This document shows positions 27,924-37,206 of a stretch of 64,000 bases of DNA, in pieces. This stretch comes from DSYU01 sp963827605 (GTDB taxonomy: Bacteria > Chloroflexota > Anaerolineae > Anaerolineales > Anaerolineaceae): NCBI GenBank assembly GCA_963827605.1, contig CAWHBK010000004.1, positions 1 to 64,000 on the forward strand, given 5' to 3'. The translations under genes were made by a program, and so were the position numbers. The stretch's first letter is position 1; the number at the start of each line of letters is the position of its first letter. The notes under the pieces were generated by a model. It made no database searches and had not been told where the DNA came from. It saw only the letters and a program-made list of their open reading frames with translations.

Positions 27924-29153
27924 TCACCGGATAATGGAACTTAAGATATATCGGTTGACAATGTCAAACATATCATCATAAGGATGGTCGTAGTTCGAGC
28001 CGGTCATGACGACCACGGTATGAATACTCGGCATGATAAAAATGAACTGCCCACCGAACCCGGCCGAATAGAAGACTTCTGTATCCCCCCTGGCGAATGT
28101 TCCACGCCACCATTGGTAGCCATAGCCAGTATTCTGAAATCCAGGGCCATAATCGATCGGCAGCTGGATGGATGCCTGCGTAGACTCTTTCACCCATTGC
28201 GCGCTAACAACCTGTTTTCCATCCCACATGCCTTGCTGAAGGAATAACTGCCCGATTTTCGCCATATCCCTCGGTCTCAGATATAAAAATGAAGAGGAAA
28301 TCGCCATCTCGGGCGCATTTGGGAAAGATTGCCAGCGATAATCCGTGATTCTGAGCGGTTTGAACAGGTTTTCTGCGGCATATTCCGCCAGCGGGGTTCC
28401 GGTTTTCCGGTTGATCACCGCGCCGAGCAGGTTGGTAGTGCCGCTGTTATAGAACCACGCTTCTCCTGGCTGGCTGGTGACAGGCTTTTCCAGCATGTAC
28501 CGTACAGGATCCGGGCTAAACACGATCTCCAAGATGTTGTTACGAGAATCGGTGTAAGGATAGGTGGATTCATCCCAGGCGAGCCCCGAGGTCATGGTGA
28601 GCATCTGCCGGAGCGTGATCTGATCTTTCAATGGGTCGCTGAAATCCGCATATTCGGAGAAGATATCAAACAGCTTCTCATCTACGCCCGATATTTTTCC
28701 CTGGTCAACCGCGATGCCAAACATGATTGAGGTGAAACTCTTGGTCGAGGAAGCCAGGCAGTGTTTTGTGTCGCGATCGAAATTCGTTGGGGTGAAGGAA
28801 ATCGTATCGGTCAGGGTGCCATCTTCGCCCGGGTAGTACGTTTCAACGACCAGTTTGCCATCTTTTACGACCAGCAGGCCATTAATATCCTGCTCGTTCG
28901 GTTGCGACAGCAGGGTAAGAAGCTCGTTGATGGGCTTTTCATCCATACCAACCTTGCTTAGCGAGGCAGTCGACCAGCCATCGCCGGTTACCGGGGGCCT
29001 TTGGTAAGGTCCTTTTGGCTGAAGCCGTGGCTGCAGCCAGAGGACTATCAGGGCGCCGAGCATCAGTACAACGACAACGGTAATTCCTGTCTTCATACTT
29101 ACACCTGGCCGGCGGCGAATCCACACAGGGAATTTAAATCTTCTATCGTTCAT
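27924..29153 (-). CDS. Serine hydrolase, beta-lactamase class C fold (membrane-anchored)
   Basis: 409 residues. A single N-terminal hydrophobic helix (TGITVVVVLMLGALIVLWL) anchors it, so the catalytic part is outside the cytoplasm. The nucleophile Ser is in SSTKSF (SxxK), the second motif is YNSG, and the last motif area reads YSAGFGGQFIFIMP. Such proteins act as D,D-peptidases, esterases or amidases; true beta-lactamase activity cannot be claimed. A start at 29096 with AGGTG 6 nt upstream is an alternative that keeps the helix. The palindrome at 29222-29235 lies in its promoter. Confidence 0.87.
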   Translation of the reverse strand: MNDRRFKFPVWIRRRPGVSMKTGITVVVVLMLGALIVLWLQPRLQPKGPYQRPPVTGDGWSTASLSKVGMDEKPINELLTLLSQPNEQDINGLLVVKDGKLVVETYYPGEDGTLTDTISFTPTNFDRDTKHCLASSTKSFTSIMFGIAVDQGKISGVDEKLFDIFSEYADFSDPLKDQITLRQMLTMTSGLAWDESTYPYTDSRNNILEIVFSPDPVRYMLEKPVTSQPGEAWFYNSGTTNLLGAVINRKTGTPLAEYAAENLFKPLRITDYRWQSFPNAPEMAISSSFLYLRPRDMAKIGQLFLQQGMWDGKQVVSAQWVKESTQASIQLPIDYGPGFQNTGYGYQWWRGTFARGDTEVFYSAGFGGQFIFIMPSIHTVVVMTGSNYDHPYDDMFDIVNRYILSSIIR

Positions 29154-29177
29154 TTTGATTATCCCAACATTCTCCTT

Positions 29178-29235
29178 TTTAACCTGACCCTATATTACGG
29201 GTAAACCCCTGCCCTTTGCGTCTATCTGCAGATAG
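29178..29235 (-). promoter_or_regulatory. Promoter with palindromic operator CTATCTGCAGATAG (serine-hydrolase gene)
   Basis: The perfect 14-bp palindrome occupies 29222-29235. On the minus strand it is followed by a GGTTTA-type box and a TAATAT -10 box about 25-30 nt later, the same order as at 32144 and 35900. No good -35 box exists, which suits an activator-dependent promoter. Confidence 0.6.
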
Positions 29236-29285
29236 GTTTTCGGAAAAGGTTATCAAGAAAAAGGATAATCATTCCTGTTCCTGAC

Positions 29286-32006
29286 TTACAGGCCGAGTTG
29301 AACAGCTTTCGCAATCGCCTGAGGGCGGTCCCGAACGCCCAGTTTGCCATAAATCGTGTGGATATGGGTCTTCACGGTTCCAACGGAGAGCACCAGCCGG
29401 GCGGCGATCTCGGAATTTGAAAGTCCCTGGCTCACCAAATGCAAAATTTCCAGCTCCCGCCCGGAGAGCGGTTCGAACAAGCCTTCCGGTTTCATGGAAT
29501 GACTGGTTTCCGAGTCCTGTAGCGCGGGGAAAAAAGCCAGGATCTCTGCGACGAAATCCGAAAGCTGCCCTTGAGGAAAGACCACCCGGAATGCTTCGAG
29601 CAACTCACGCATGCGTTCCCCCTCATCCACGAAAATGCGCCGGAACCCCTGCGCCTGGGCATACGCTACCCCTTCTTTCAGTACCAATTGAGCTTGATGC
29701 GGGTCGCCGCTGGCCTTCAAAGCCAGGGCCGTCAGGAGGCACATTTCTAACCAGTTGCGCCCGCGTCCATTTTCTCTAGCGCTCTCCATCCGGCCAGACA
29801 GCAAGGCCAGCGCTTCGGCAGGGCGGACGGTTTCCACCAGGACCCGAGCCTGGGCGATCAGCATCCATTCCAGACGAAGCACATTCCGGCAGCAATCCGC
29901 TTGCTGGCAGGTCTCGAGCACCTGCCAGGCCAGCTCTGGCTGACCTGCATCCAGGCAAAGCCTGGCATGAAACACCTGCACCAGATCCTCCAGATCCGGG
30001 TAAACGGTATGGGTGCGGCACAGGTCCAAAGCCTTTGCCAACATGGCCCTGGCGCCCGCTAAATCACCTTCCGCATGCAGGATCCGTCCCAGATGAAGAT
30101 AGGCTAATCCCCTGCCGCTGATATATCCCCACTGCTCATTCAACGGCAGGCAGTGGGTCATCAGGGCATTCGCCTCCGCCATCTGGTTGCGTTCTCGCAG
30201 TAAATCACTATAATCTCGCTCGGTCGCGCCCAATAATCGAGGATACTGGTTGTGATCGTTCGCCAAAAGTTGCCGAGCCTGTTTGAAAAGCTCCTCTGCA
30301 CGCTGCAGCTCGCCTTCATGGCAGCATACCCGGCCAAAGTTTTCCATGAGTTCCACGGCGTTATAGGTATCCCCCGCGGATATATATATATCGATAGCCT
30401 TTTGCCAGCATTCATCCAAAAGATGCAGCTTTCCTTCAAAATAATAGGCGTTGCCAAGGTTCGCCAGAGCATTGGCATTCGCCCCTGTATCCTGGGGCAA
30501 ATATTGAGCCACCTGCCGGCAGGCTTCTTTGATCCTGGCGCTGTCCCCCCATAAGACTGCAGCCCAGCTTTGAACGATGTAAATTGCCCCCAACAGTTCA
30601 TTCTGAACGGATCCAGTCGCGGCGTTCCGGATTCCTTCTTCTGCAAATCGCAAGAGTGGCTCAATTTCCTTAATTTGTGAAGTCTCCACCATCACCACGG
30701 CTTGGGCCAGGCTCAAAAGCGGTCGAGCTTGCACCAGATCGAGCGGAAAAGGCTCGATCAACGCATGCAGCCCGCTGAATAAAAACTGGCGGCCCTGAGA
30801 AAGGATGGCTCGCTCCATAATATCAGCGCCAAGGTTGAAATTCTTGCTCTTCAGGGCATACGCAATGGCCTCATGCCAGTGGCCCTGATCGGCAAACCAG
30901 GCCGCAGCGAGGCAATCAATCGCAGCGATCTGGGCCGGATCCGTTTGCTGCAGGCGCACGCGCAGCAGATCCGCAAACAGATGGTGATAGCGAAACCAAT
31001 GGCGCTGATCATCCAAAGCAATCAGGAACAGGTTGGATTTTTCCAGGCATTCTAACATTTTCTGTGAATAAGGCGCTGCCACACCCAGCAAAGCGTCGCA
31101 AAGCGGGGCAGAGAATTGATCGAGCACCGCTGTCGTCAACAAGAAATGTTGGATCTCCTCTGGCTGATGGCGGACTACCTCCTCAACCAGGTAATCGACC
31201 ACAAAGCGGTTGCTGCCGCCGAAGTCGTTCACGAACTGTAAAGGATCTTTCCGCCCCTGTAAAGACAGAGCGGCCATCTGCAATCCAACAATCCAGCCCT
31301 CCGTGCGGGTTTGCAGGGTTCCAAGCTGTTCCTCATCCAGGCTCAGCTGCATGATTTGATTGAGATATTCAGCCGATTCTTCCGGATGAAATCGGAGGTC
31401 ATCCTCGCGGATCTCGATAATCTTCCCCAGCGAACGCCAGCGCGCCACGGGAAAAGGCGGATTCGCCCGGGTGAGGAGAACCAAATGGCAAAGGGATGGG
31501 AGATGCTCGATCAGGTAGGCCACGGTTTCATGGATGGAAGCGGCTTCGATCCGATGGTAATCATCCAAAACCAAGATGAAATGCTCCCGTCCGGCCGCGT
31601 CCTGACCAGCCAAAAGATCATTCAACAGCAGGTTGGTCAGCGCGATTGGATTTGGAGAAGGGAACGCATTCAATTCGGTGAGAGCAGCATTACCAGCGCC
31701 TGGAAGGATCTGCTGCCAGGCGGTAATCAGATACCGGAAAAAAAGCGTCCAATCGTGGTCGGAGGTCTCAAGCGAAAGCCAGGTGGCGTGCAGATTCCCC
31801 CGGCTTTTGATCCAATCACTCAATAACGTCGATTTGCCAAAGCCCGGGGGAGCAGAGACAAGGGTCACAGGCGTCTGCAACCCCTGGTCTAAACGAGCTA
31901 TTAATCTGGGCCGGGATATATACGCAGCCGGGGAACGCGGTACAAAGAACCGCGTTGCCAGCAGGGGAGATTGCGCAATATTGAGGGAGGTCTGATTCAC
32001 AGACAT
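29286..32006 (-). CDS. MalT-type LuxR-family transcriptional activator (LAL), first
   Basis: 906 residues: an N-terminal ATPase with Walker A APPGFGKSTL (about 55) and Walker B ILVLDDYH, a long TPR-like helical region (about 380-800), and a C-terminal LuxR helix-turn-helix (about 840-905: LSGRELEILHLVSQGLSNSEIA, VGTVKTHIHTIYGKL). MalT-type proteins are ATP-dependent activators switched on by a small ligand held in the TPR part. GGGAGG lies 7 nt before the ATG. A TATAAT -10 box (32048-32053) precedes it. It is the best candidate to bind the palindrome found before three neighbouring units. Confidence 0.93.
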   Translation of the reverse strand: MSVNQTSLNIAQSPLLATRFFVPRSPAAYISRPRLIARLDQGLQTPVTLVSAPPGFGKSTLLSDWIKSRGNLHATWLSLETSDHDWTLFFRYLITAWQQILPGAGNAALTELNAFPSPNPIALTNLLLNDLLAGQDAAGREHFILVLDDYHRIEAASIHETVAYLIEHLPSLCHLVLLTRANPPFPVARWRSLGKIIEIREDDLRFHPEESAEYLNQIMQLSLDEEQLGTLQTRTEGWIVGLQMAALSLQGRKDPLQFVNDFGGSNRFVVDYLVEEVVRHQPEEIQHFLLTTAVLDQFSAPLCDALLGVAAPYSQKMLECLEKSNLFLIALDDQRHWFRYHHLFADLLRVRLQQTDPAQIAAIDCLAAAWFADQGHWHEAIAYALKSKNFNLGADIMERAILSQGRQFLFSGLHALIEPFPLDLVQARPLLSLAQAVVMVETSQIKEIEPLLRFAEEGIRNAATGSVQNELLGAIYIVQSWAAVLWGDSARIKEACRQVAQYLPQDTGANANALANLGNAYYFEGKLHLLDECWQKAIDIYISAGDTYNAVELMENFGRVCCHEGELQRAEELFKQARQLLANDHNQYPRLLGATERDYSDLLRERNQMAEANALMTHCLPLNEQWGYISGRGLAYLHLGRILHAEGDLAGARAMLAKALDLCRTHTVYPDLEDLVQVFHARLCLDAGQPELAWQVLETCQQADCCRNVLRLEWMLIAQARVLVETVRPAEALALLSGRMESARENGRGRNWLEMCLLTALALKASGDPHQAQLVLKEGVAYAQAQGFRRIFVDEGERMRELLEAFRVVFPQGQLSDFVAEILAFFPALQDSETSHSMKPEGLFEPLSGRELEILHLVSQGLSNSEIAARLVLSVGTVKTHIHTIYGKLGVRDRPQAIAKAVQLGL

Positions 32007-32047
32007 CTTTCATCCTCCCGAAACAAAGACTGATTAATTTATTATCC

Positions 32048-32076
32048 ATTATATAGAAAAAATCGATAACCATAAT
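32048..32076 (-). promoter_or_regulatory. Promoter of the first MalT-type regulator
   Basis: A perfect TATAAT on the minus strand (32048-32053) with only a weak -35 (TTATGG-like) about 16 nt further up. The palindromic operator at 32144-32157 is about 90 nt upstream and probably belongs to the divergent gene. Confidence 0.5.
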
Positions 32077-32143
32077 GACCCACCAGACGAATTCAGTGGA
32101 CTTTTAAAGAAAGGTCAGAATGAAGTCAATTCGCTGAGTATCT

Positions 32144-32187
32144 CTATCTGGAGATAGAAGACAGAAAGGGTGGTTTATCTTTACGAT
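32144..32187 (+). promoter_or_regulatory. Promoter with palindromic operator CTATCTGGAGATAG (membrane-protein gene)
   Basis: The palindrome (32144-32157) is followed by AAGACAGAAAGGGTGG, then TTTATC and a TACGAT -10 box near 32181. The downstream part, GATAGAAGACAG plus GGTGGTTTATC, is nearly the same at 35904-35935. There is no -35 box. Confidence 0.62.
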
Positions 32188-32213
32188 CATTATGAAACAA
32201 AAGGAGAAAAACG

Positions 32214-32990
32214 ATGTATACAAACCAAAATTCGATTCACAGGCCAATAACACGGATGAAACACGACACGCTTGAGGAGGCCAGATCGAAAGTTGATCCG
32301 ACCTGGAAGGGAATCTACAAGATTGGCGGAATTTGCCTCTTCCTGGCCGGCATCATTTTCATAACGGTTGCCATCCTCTCTCTAATCCTGGGACCTGCAC
32401 CCAGCTCTGCGGAACCCTATTTACAAAGCCTGGCCACACATACTCTTCTAGCCCAACTTAATTTCGGGCTTTACGCCCTTTCTGACTTTCTGTTCTTGCC
32501 TGTTATTTTGGCGCTCTTCCTTTCGTTAAAACAGATCAACAAGAACGCGATGCTCATCGCAGGCGGGTTGATGGCCCTTTATATCATCTTTGATTTTGGG
32601 ATTACAGAGCTGAATTCCCTGACGCTTGTCTCGCTCACCCAGAATTACACCGCTGCTGTAAATAATCTACAACGTTCAACCATCCTGGCATCCGCGAACT
32701 ATGCGCTTGCAACACTGCCTTTAGCCACATTTTGTAGTTTTCTTGTGTCATCCGTTGGCCTGATCATCATTGGCTTTGTAATGTTGAAAGGTGTATTCAA
32801 CAAACCAACGGCTTTATTAGCGATTGCAGCTGGAACGGAAGGAACGATTGGCGCATTTTATGGAATTGTTCCATCTTTGGCCGCCTTTCTTGTACCGGCC
32901 CTCATTACTTACGGATTATGGGCAGTTCTCGGGGGAACCAGATTATTCAAGCTGGGCAGGGTACTGGGTGAAGATCAGGTAAGGGTATAG
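32214..32990 (+). CDS. Multi-pass membrane protein (DUF4386-like)
   Basis: 258 residues with six hydrophobic segments between 35 and 240 and a soluble N-terminus. The YKIGGICLFLAGIIFI and NFGLYALSDFLFLPVILALFLSLK parts resemble DUF4386 proteins; I hold this family name only moderately. AAAAGGAG lies 7 nt before the ATG. It is divergent from the MalT-type regulator and first in a plus-strand run of small protein, serine hydrolase and alpha/beta hydrolase genes. Confidence 0.75.
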   Translation: MYTNQNSIHRPITRMKHDTLEEARSKVDPTWKGIYKIGGICLFLAGIIFITVAILSLILGPAPSSAEPYLQSLATHTLLAQLNFGLYALSDFLFLPVILALFLSLKQINKNAMLIAGGLMALYIIFDFGITELNSLTLVSLTQNYTAAVNNLQRSTILASANYALATLPLATFCSFLVSSVGLIIIGFVMLKGVFNKPTALLAIAAGTEGTIGAFYGIVPSLAAFLVPALITYGLWAVLGGTRLFKLGRVLGEDQVRV

Positions 32991-33018
32991 AAATCTACTC
33001 AATCAACGAGAATGAGCG

Positions 33019-33222
33019 ATGAATCAACGATACGAAATAATCATCCGTGGGCAACTGACGCCTGAATGGGCAGTAGTCTTCGATGGAATGGAATTAATCT
33101 GCCTGGCCGATGGCAACACCCTAATCAGCGGGTTCATACCCGACCAGGCTGCCCTGTATGGGCTGCTGATGCAGCTGCGTGATTTGGGCATGACATTGAT
33201 ATCCGTAAACCAGGCAAAGTAA
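33019..33222 (+). CDS. Small conserved protein of unknown function, paralogue 1
   Basis: 67 residues, soluble, no signal. YEIIIRGQLTPEWAVVFDGM, TLISGFIPDQAALYGLL and LRDLGMTLISV line up with the protein at 43863-44114 (YRIEVRGRVDVAWLSSFDGS, TDQSGIVGLV, LHGLGITILQF). Small proteins of this pattern are common in Chloroflexota and related phyla. The alternating beta and helix pattern suggests a compact fold; no function is known to me. Confidence 0.75.
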   Translation: MNQRYEIIIRGQLTPEWAVVFDGMELICLADGNTLISGFIPDQAALYGLLMQLRDLGMTLISVNQAK

Positions 33223-33399
33223 GCCGCTGCCCCAGCTTTGCTGCGGTCCGCTTAGCAGGATTAATATAGAGATGAAAATGGAATCGTTTTCTCAGTCTGC
33301 ACCAGGCAAGTTATTCATCAAAGAATTGGCAATCGGAATGGAAAGCCGATTCCGCTATCGCTTCTTTCCTCCAGATCGAAACGCACAGGCGTCGAACGA

Positions 33400-34974
33400 A
33401 TGAAACAATTCTGCATCGCAGCCATCATAATGGCTTCTGTGATCGCATGGGGTATCCCACGACAGCCTGCATTCGCGGGAATGGAATCTGATTTTGCCGT
33501 GATCGATAGCTATATCCAGCAGCAAATGCAGAAGGATCACATCCCCGGCGTTTCGCTGGCGATCACCGCCCAAGATCAAATCGTCCACCTGCGCGGTTTT
33601 GGCGTAGCCGATCCTTCTGGCAGGCCAATGACTGCACAAACGCCTATGCTACTCGGTTCTTTAAGCAAGTCGTTTACAGCACTGGGAATTATGCAGTTAG
33701 TCGAAGCGGGGCAGGTGGATCTGAATACCCCGGTGCAACATTACCTGCCCTGGTTCAGCGTGGGCCCTCCTCCAATTCTTGCGGATGAAGAAGAGGTAGC
33801 CTCTGTCATTACTATCCGCCAGCTGCTCAACCAGGTCAGCGGCTTTTCCCGCCGGACCGGGGAGAAGATGGTGACTGATGGCGACACCTCTGACACAGCA
33901 TTAGAAAGTAATGTGCGCGCCCTTCGTTTGGAACACCTTGACCGGGCGGTGGGATCAAGCTTTGAGTATTCCAATGCCAATTATGTGGTGCTGGGCATGG
34001 TCATTCAGGCCGTTAGTGGTCAATCTTACGAAGCTTACGTGCAAGAACACATTTTCAAACCGTTAGAGATGAAAAACAGCTTTACCTCGCAGGCTGAGGT
34101 GCAGCAGCATGGCATGTCCAGCGGGTACCAACGCTGGTTTGGGCTCCCCGTGGCTTCCGGCGATATCCCCTATCCACGCGGGATGGTGCCAGGAGGCTAC
34201 TTGATTTCCAGTGCCGAAGACCTGGGACATTACCTGATCGCGCAAATGAACCAGGGGAGCTATAAAGATACCTCGATCCTGTCACCGCAAAGCAGCCAGG
34301 TTTTGTTTACACCTGCCGTAGCGGCGGCGCCGGAAGGGTACCACCAACAGCCATCCGGATCGTACGCGATGGGCTGGTATGTGATGGAAATGAACGGCGC
34401 GCCCGTAATCGCTCATGACGGAGACACCCCCACCTTCCATGCTGATATGATCCTGATCCCGGAGGGGCGTTGGGGCGTTGCGCTCCTAATCAATACCAAC
34501 ACGGTGCTGCTTGGGGATGCGATTCGCAGCCTGGCGGTCGGGGTTGCTGGTCTTCTGAAGGGGCAGCAGCCAACACCCACTCCGCCGAGTTTCTCCGCTG
34601 TCTTCCTGTATGTGTTTATGACCGGCTTCCTGGGGTTCGAAGTCTTCAACCTGGCCCGCCTGGCGGTCACCTGGCGGCGACCCATCCAGCGAGCCGGGTC
34701 ACTGCGCACCATCCGGTTCTGGTTCAAGCCGTGTATTTTGCCGCTCCTGATTGGGCTGGCGGTGGCCGGCTGGATGCTGGCGCTGATGCCGGTCCTGTTT
34801 CAGGCCTCCTGGCCGGCGATGCTGCTCCACCAGCCAGACCTGTCCTGGGTGATCCTCATGGGCGGAATTTTCGCCCTCGTCAATGGCATCCTGCGCAGCA
34901 GCGTCAATGCCTGGAAACTGAACAAGGGTAAGAAAACCAGCCCGAAAACCCTGGCCTTGCCAGGACTGGGATGA
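33400..34974 (+). CDS. Serine hydrolase, beta-lactamase class C fold, with C-terminal membrane domain
   Basis: 524 residues: a signal peptide (to about AFAG at 27), a class C-type catalytic domain with SxxK in GSLSKSF and the YSNANY motif, and a C-terminal domain with about three hydrophobic segments (residues 400-510). The active site would lie outside, held to the membrane from the C-terminus. It is paralogous to the gene at 39371 (HIPGVSLAI versus HIPGIALAV, MQLVEAGQVDLNTPVQHYLPWF versus MQLVEAGKVELDAPVQRYLPWF). The weak site before ATG 33400 leaves the start somewhat open. Confidence 0.88.
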   Translation: MKQFCIAAIIMASVIAWGIPRQPAFAGMESDFAVIDSYIQQQMQKDHIPGVSLAITAQDQIVHLRGFGVADPSGRPMTAQTPMLLGSLSKSFTALGIMQLVEAGQVDLNTPVQHYLPWFSVGPPPILADEEEVASVITIRQLLNQVSGFSRRTGEKMVTDGDTSDTALESNVRALRLEHLDRAVGSSFEYSNANYVVLGMVIQAVSGQSYEAYVQEHIFKPLEMKNSFTSQAEVQQHGMSSGYQRWFGLPVASGDIPYPRGMVPGGYLISSAEDLGHYLIAQMNQGSYKDTSILSPQSSQVLFTPAVAAAPEGYHQQPSGSYAMGWYVMEMNGAPVIAHDGDTPTFHADMILIPEGRWGVALLINTNTVLLGDAIRSLAVGVAGLLKGQQPTPTPPSFSAVFLYVFMTGFLGFEVFNLARLAVTWRRPIQRAGSLRTIRFWFKPCILPLLIGLAVAGWMLALMPVLFQASWPAMLLHQPDLSWVILMGGIFALVNGILRSSVNAWKLNKGKKTSPKTLALPGLG

Positions 34975-34994
34975 ATTATCCAACGGAGACTGCG

Positions 34995-35870
34995 ATGAAT
35001 CAACCATCCATTTACAAAAGTCCACAAGGCAAAGCTAAAATTTTGGCTATTTACGACGACTTTTTGAATAAGCTCGATGTTCCATATGAAGAGCGCATGC
35101 TCGATACCCGTTTCGGGGGCACGCATGTTTTGGTTTTTGGGCCAGAGCATGCCCAGCCTGTGGTGGTCACGCACGGCGGAAATTCCATCAATCCGCAGGG
35201 GCTGCGCAGCATTTTGCCCATCCTGCAGGAAAACCGCTACCGCATCTATGCGCCGGATACGATTGGGCATCCTGGCAAGAGCGCTGAGACCCGTCTGTCG
35301 CCAAGAGACGACAGCTACGGGCAGTGGCTGGCGGACGTATTAGACGGGCTGGGGCTGGACAGGGCCGCCTTCCTGGGTGGTTCGTACGGCGCCGGGATCA
35401 TTTTGCGCCTGGCCACCTACTGCCCCAATCGCATCACGAAGATGGCCCTGTTTGTCCCTTCGGGCATCGTCAATGTTCCGCTGCCTGCCATGATGTGGCG
35501 AATCGGGCTGCCCTTTCTGATGTACCTCATCTTTCCAAGCCAAAAACGCCTGGTGCGAGCCGTCGGCTGGATGGGAGACGATATCGAAGCGGATGTTCTC
35601 GAGCTGGTCAAAACGGTGTTTGAGCAGGTCAAGGTGGAAGCGGAAATGCCACGCCCGGTGACAAAGCTGGAGCTGTTGAATTTTCACGCGCCGACGCTGA
35701 TTGTCGCCGCCGAAAATGATGTGATGTTCCCTGGCGATGCAGTGGTCCGGCGCGCAAAAGAGGTGATACCGAACCTGGTAGCGGCCGAGTGTCTGAAAGG
35801 AGTCACCCATTATTCATCCAGCCAGGATATGGCAACCATCCTGAACAGGGTTAGAGGTTTTATGCCATAA
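34995..35870 (+). CDS. Alpha/beta hydrolase
   Basis: 291 residues without signal peptide. Oxyanion-loop segment VVTHGGNS, nucleophile elbow GGSYGAG (Ser), acid region APTLIVAAENDVMFPGD and catalytic His in GVTHYSSSQD. ACGGAG lies 6 nt before ATG 34995; the frame is open from 34971. It starts 20 nt after the serine-hydrolase stop and is probably co-transcribed. The substrate is unknown; ester or amide bonds are possible. Confidence 0.87.
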   Translation: MNQPSIYKSPQGKAKILAIYDDFLNKLDVPYEERMLDTRFGGTHVLVFGPEHAQPVVVTHGGNSINPQGLRSILPILQENRYRIYAPDTIGHPGKSAETRLSPRDDSYGQWLADVLDGLGLDRAAFLGGSYGAGIILRLATYCPNRITKMALFVPSGIVNVPLPAMMWRIGLPFLMYLIFPSQKRLVRAVGWMGDDIEADVLELVKTVFEQVKVEAEMPRPVTKLELLNFHAPTLIVAAENDVMFPGDAVVRRAKEVIPNLVAAECLKGVTHYSSSQDMATILNRVRGFMP

Positions 35871-35899
35871 GAGCATGGCTGCCGATCACCGGCATGGAT

Positions 35900-35943
35900 C
35901 GATCTGCAGATAGAAGACAGGCAGGCTGGTTTATCCCTATGCT
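35900..35943 (+). promoter_or_regulatory. Promoter with palindromic operator (zinc-motif membrane protein gene)
   Basis: CGATCTGCAGATAG (35900-35913) differs by one base from CTATCTGCAGATAG. It is followed by AAGACAG, GGCTGGTTTATC and a TATGCT -10 box (35939-35944), aligned without gaps to the module at 32144. The next gene starts at 36055. Confidence 0.58.
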
Positions 35944-36054
35944 GAATCAGGAGGGATAAGAAAGCATGATTTCAGGCATGCCTGCAAACCTCCACTCTGA
36001 AGAATAAAACGGATGCACTAAAAAAGGTAGGAGACTCCTGCCAAAAAGGAAAAC

Positions 36055-37206
36055 ATGAAAACGTTACTTGCTGGTTCCAATGAGATGGTCCATGCTGCGC
36101 CCGCTCGGGGTGCAGGGGGTCGCAGCTGGCAGCGCCGGGCGCCCTACGCGGCAGTCGTCTGGTCGCTGGTCTATGCCGCACTGGGGATCTACTGGGCGGT
36201 AAGCGGACGCGGGTTCCCGTACCAACCCGAGCCCAGCCTGGGCGGTCTGTCGCCCCTGGCCTGGCAGTTCGGGCCGGTGGTAGCCTGGATCCTGGTAATT
36301 CTGGCTGGCATTCCGGCGGCGGCATTGGGCATGGCGATGTTGCGCGTGGTGCATGGCAGGGCGGCTCGGCTGCTCCTCATCACGGCTGGAATCCTGCTAG
36401 CCGGGGGCCTCCTGCTGCTTATGACCGACATCAACCTGCTGATTATGCTTGGTTATCTGCCCTATGCCATCCGCAGCCTCTTTACGAATGCCGGTTTCAG
36501 CCAGGGCTACTTCCAGGGTTGGACGCAGTGGACGATGCTCCACCAACTGCTGTGCCTGGCAGGCGGGTTTCTCTGGCTGGCAGGCACCGTCAGCTACAGC
36601 CGCCAGAGCGGGGATGCCTGCCTGTACTGTGGTCGCCGCAACGGGCCGGAAGGCTGGCAGGCCCCCAACCGGGCGGCGCACTGGGGCCGGGTCGCCGTGC
36701 TTGTGGCGATGGTAGCGCCGGTCTTTTACACCGTCACCCGCTACGCCTGGGCGCTGGGCATCCCGCTGGGGATTAGCGAGCAGGCCCTCCGTCTTGGTCA
36801 AGAGAATGGAACCTGGACCTCGGGTCTTTTTCTGGCGACCTTCGGCCTGGTGGGAGGGTTGCTCATGCTTGGGTTGGTGCAGCGCTGGGGCGAGATATTC
36901 CCGCGCTGGATGATCGGCCTGGCTGGACGCCGCGTCCCCATTGCGCTGGCAGTCGTTCCCGCCTCGCTTGTATCCGTGTTGCTGATCGTGGGCGGCATTA
37001 CCATGTGGTCCGCCGTAGACCAGATGAGCGCTGCATCCGTTGCCGGCGGGGCGGATACGACTGGGCGCTTCTGGGAAATGTTCGTCATGGTTGGCCCGAT
37101 TCTGCTGTTCCCGATTTGGGGCGCAGCGCTGGCAGTGGCGACGCTGGGTTACTATTTCCGGCGGCGCGGTCCCTGCAGCGCATGCGGTCGCGGCGCGAAC
37201 CAATGA
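36055..37206 (+). CDS. Multi-pass membrane protein with two CxxC motifs, function unknown
   Basis: 383 residues, about eight hydrophobic segments. Between segments is CLYCGRRNGPEGWQ (about residue 190), and the C-terminus ends GPCSACGRGANQ, so two CxxC pairs could bind one metal ion if they face the same side. I do not recognise a family. AAAAAGGAAAAC precedes the ATG. Its promoter carries the palindrome shared with the serine-hydrolase and DUF4386-like genes. Confidence 0.8.
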   Translation: MKTLLAGSNEMVHAAPARGAGGRSWQRRAPYAAVVWSLVYAALGIYWAVSGRGFPYQPEPSLGGLSPLAWQFGPVVAWILVILAGIPAAALGMAMLRVVHGRAARLLLITAGILLAGGLLLLMTDINLLIMLGYLPYAIRSLFTNAGFSQGYFQGWTQWTMLHQLLCLAGGFLWLAGTVSYSRQSGDACLYCGRRNGPEGWQAPNRAAHWGRVAVLVAMVAPVFYTVTRYAWALGIPLGISEQALRLGQENGTWTSGLFLATFGLVGGLLMLGLVQRWGEIFPRWMIGLAGRRVPIALAVVPASLVSVLLIVGGITMWSAVDQMSAASVAGGADTTGRFWEMFVMVGPILLFPIWGAALAVATLGYYFRRRGPCSACGRGANQ

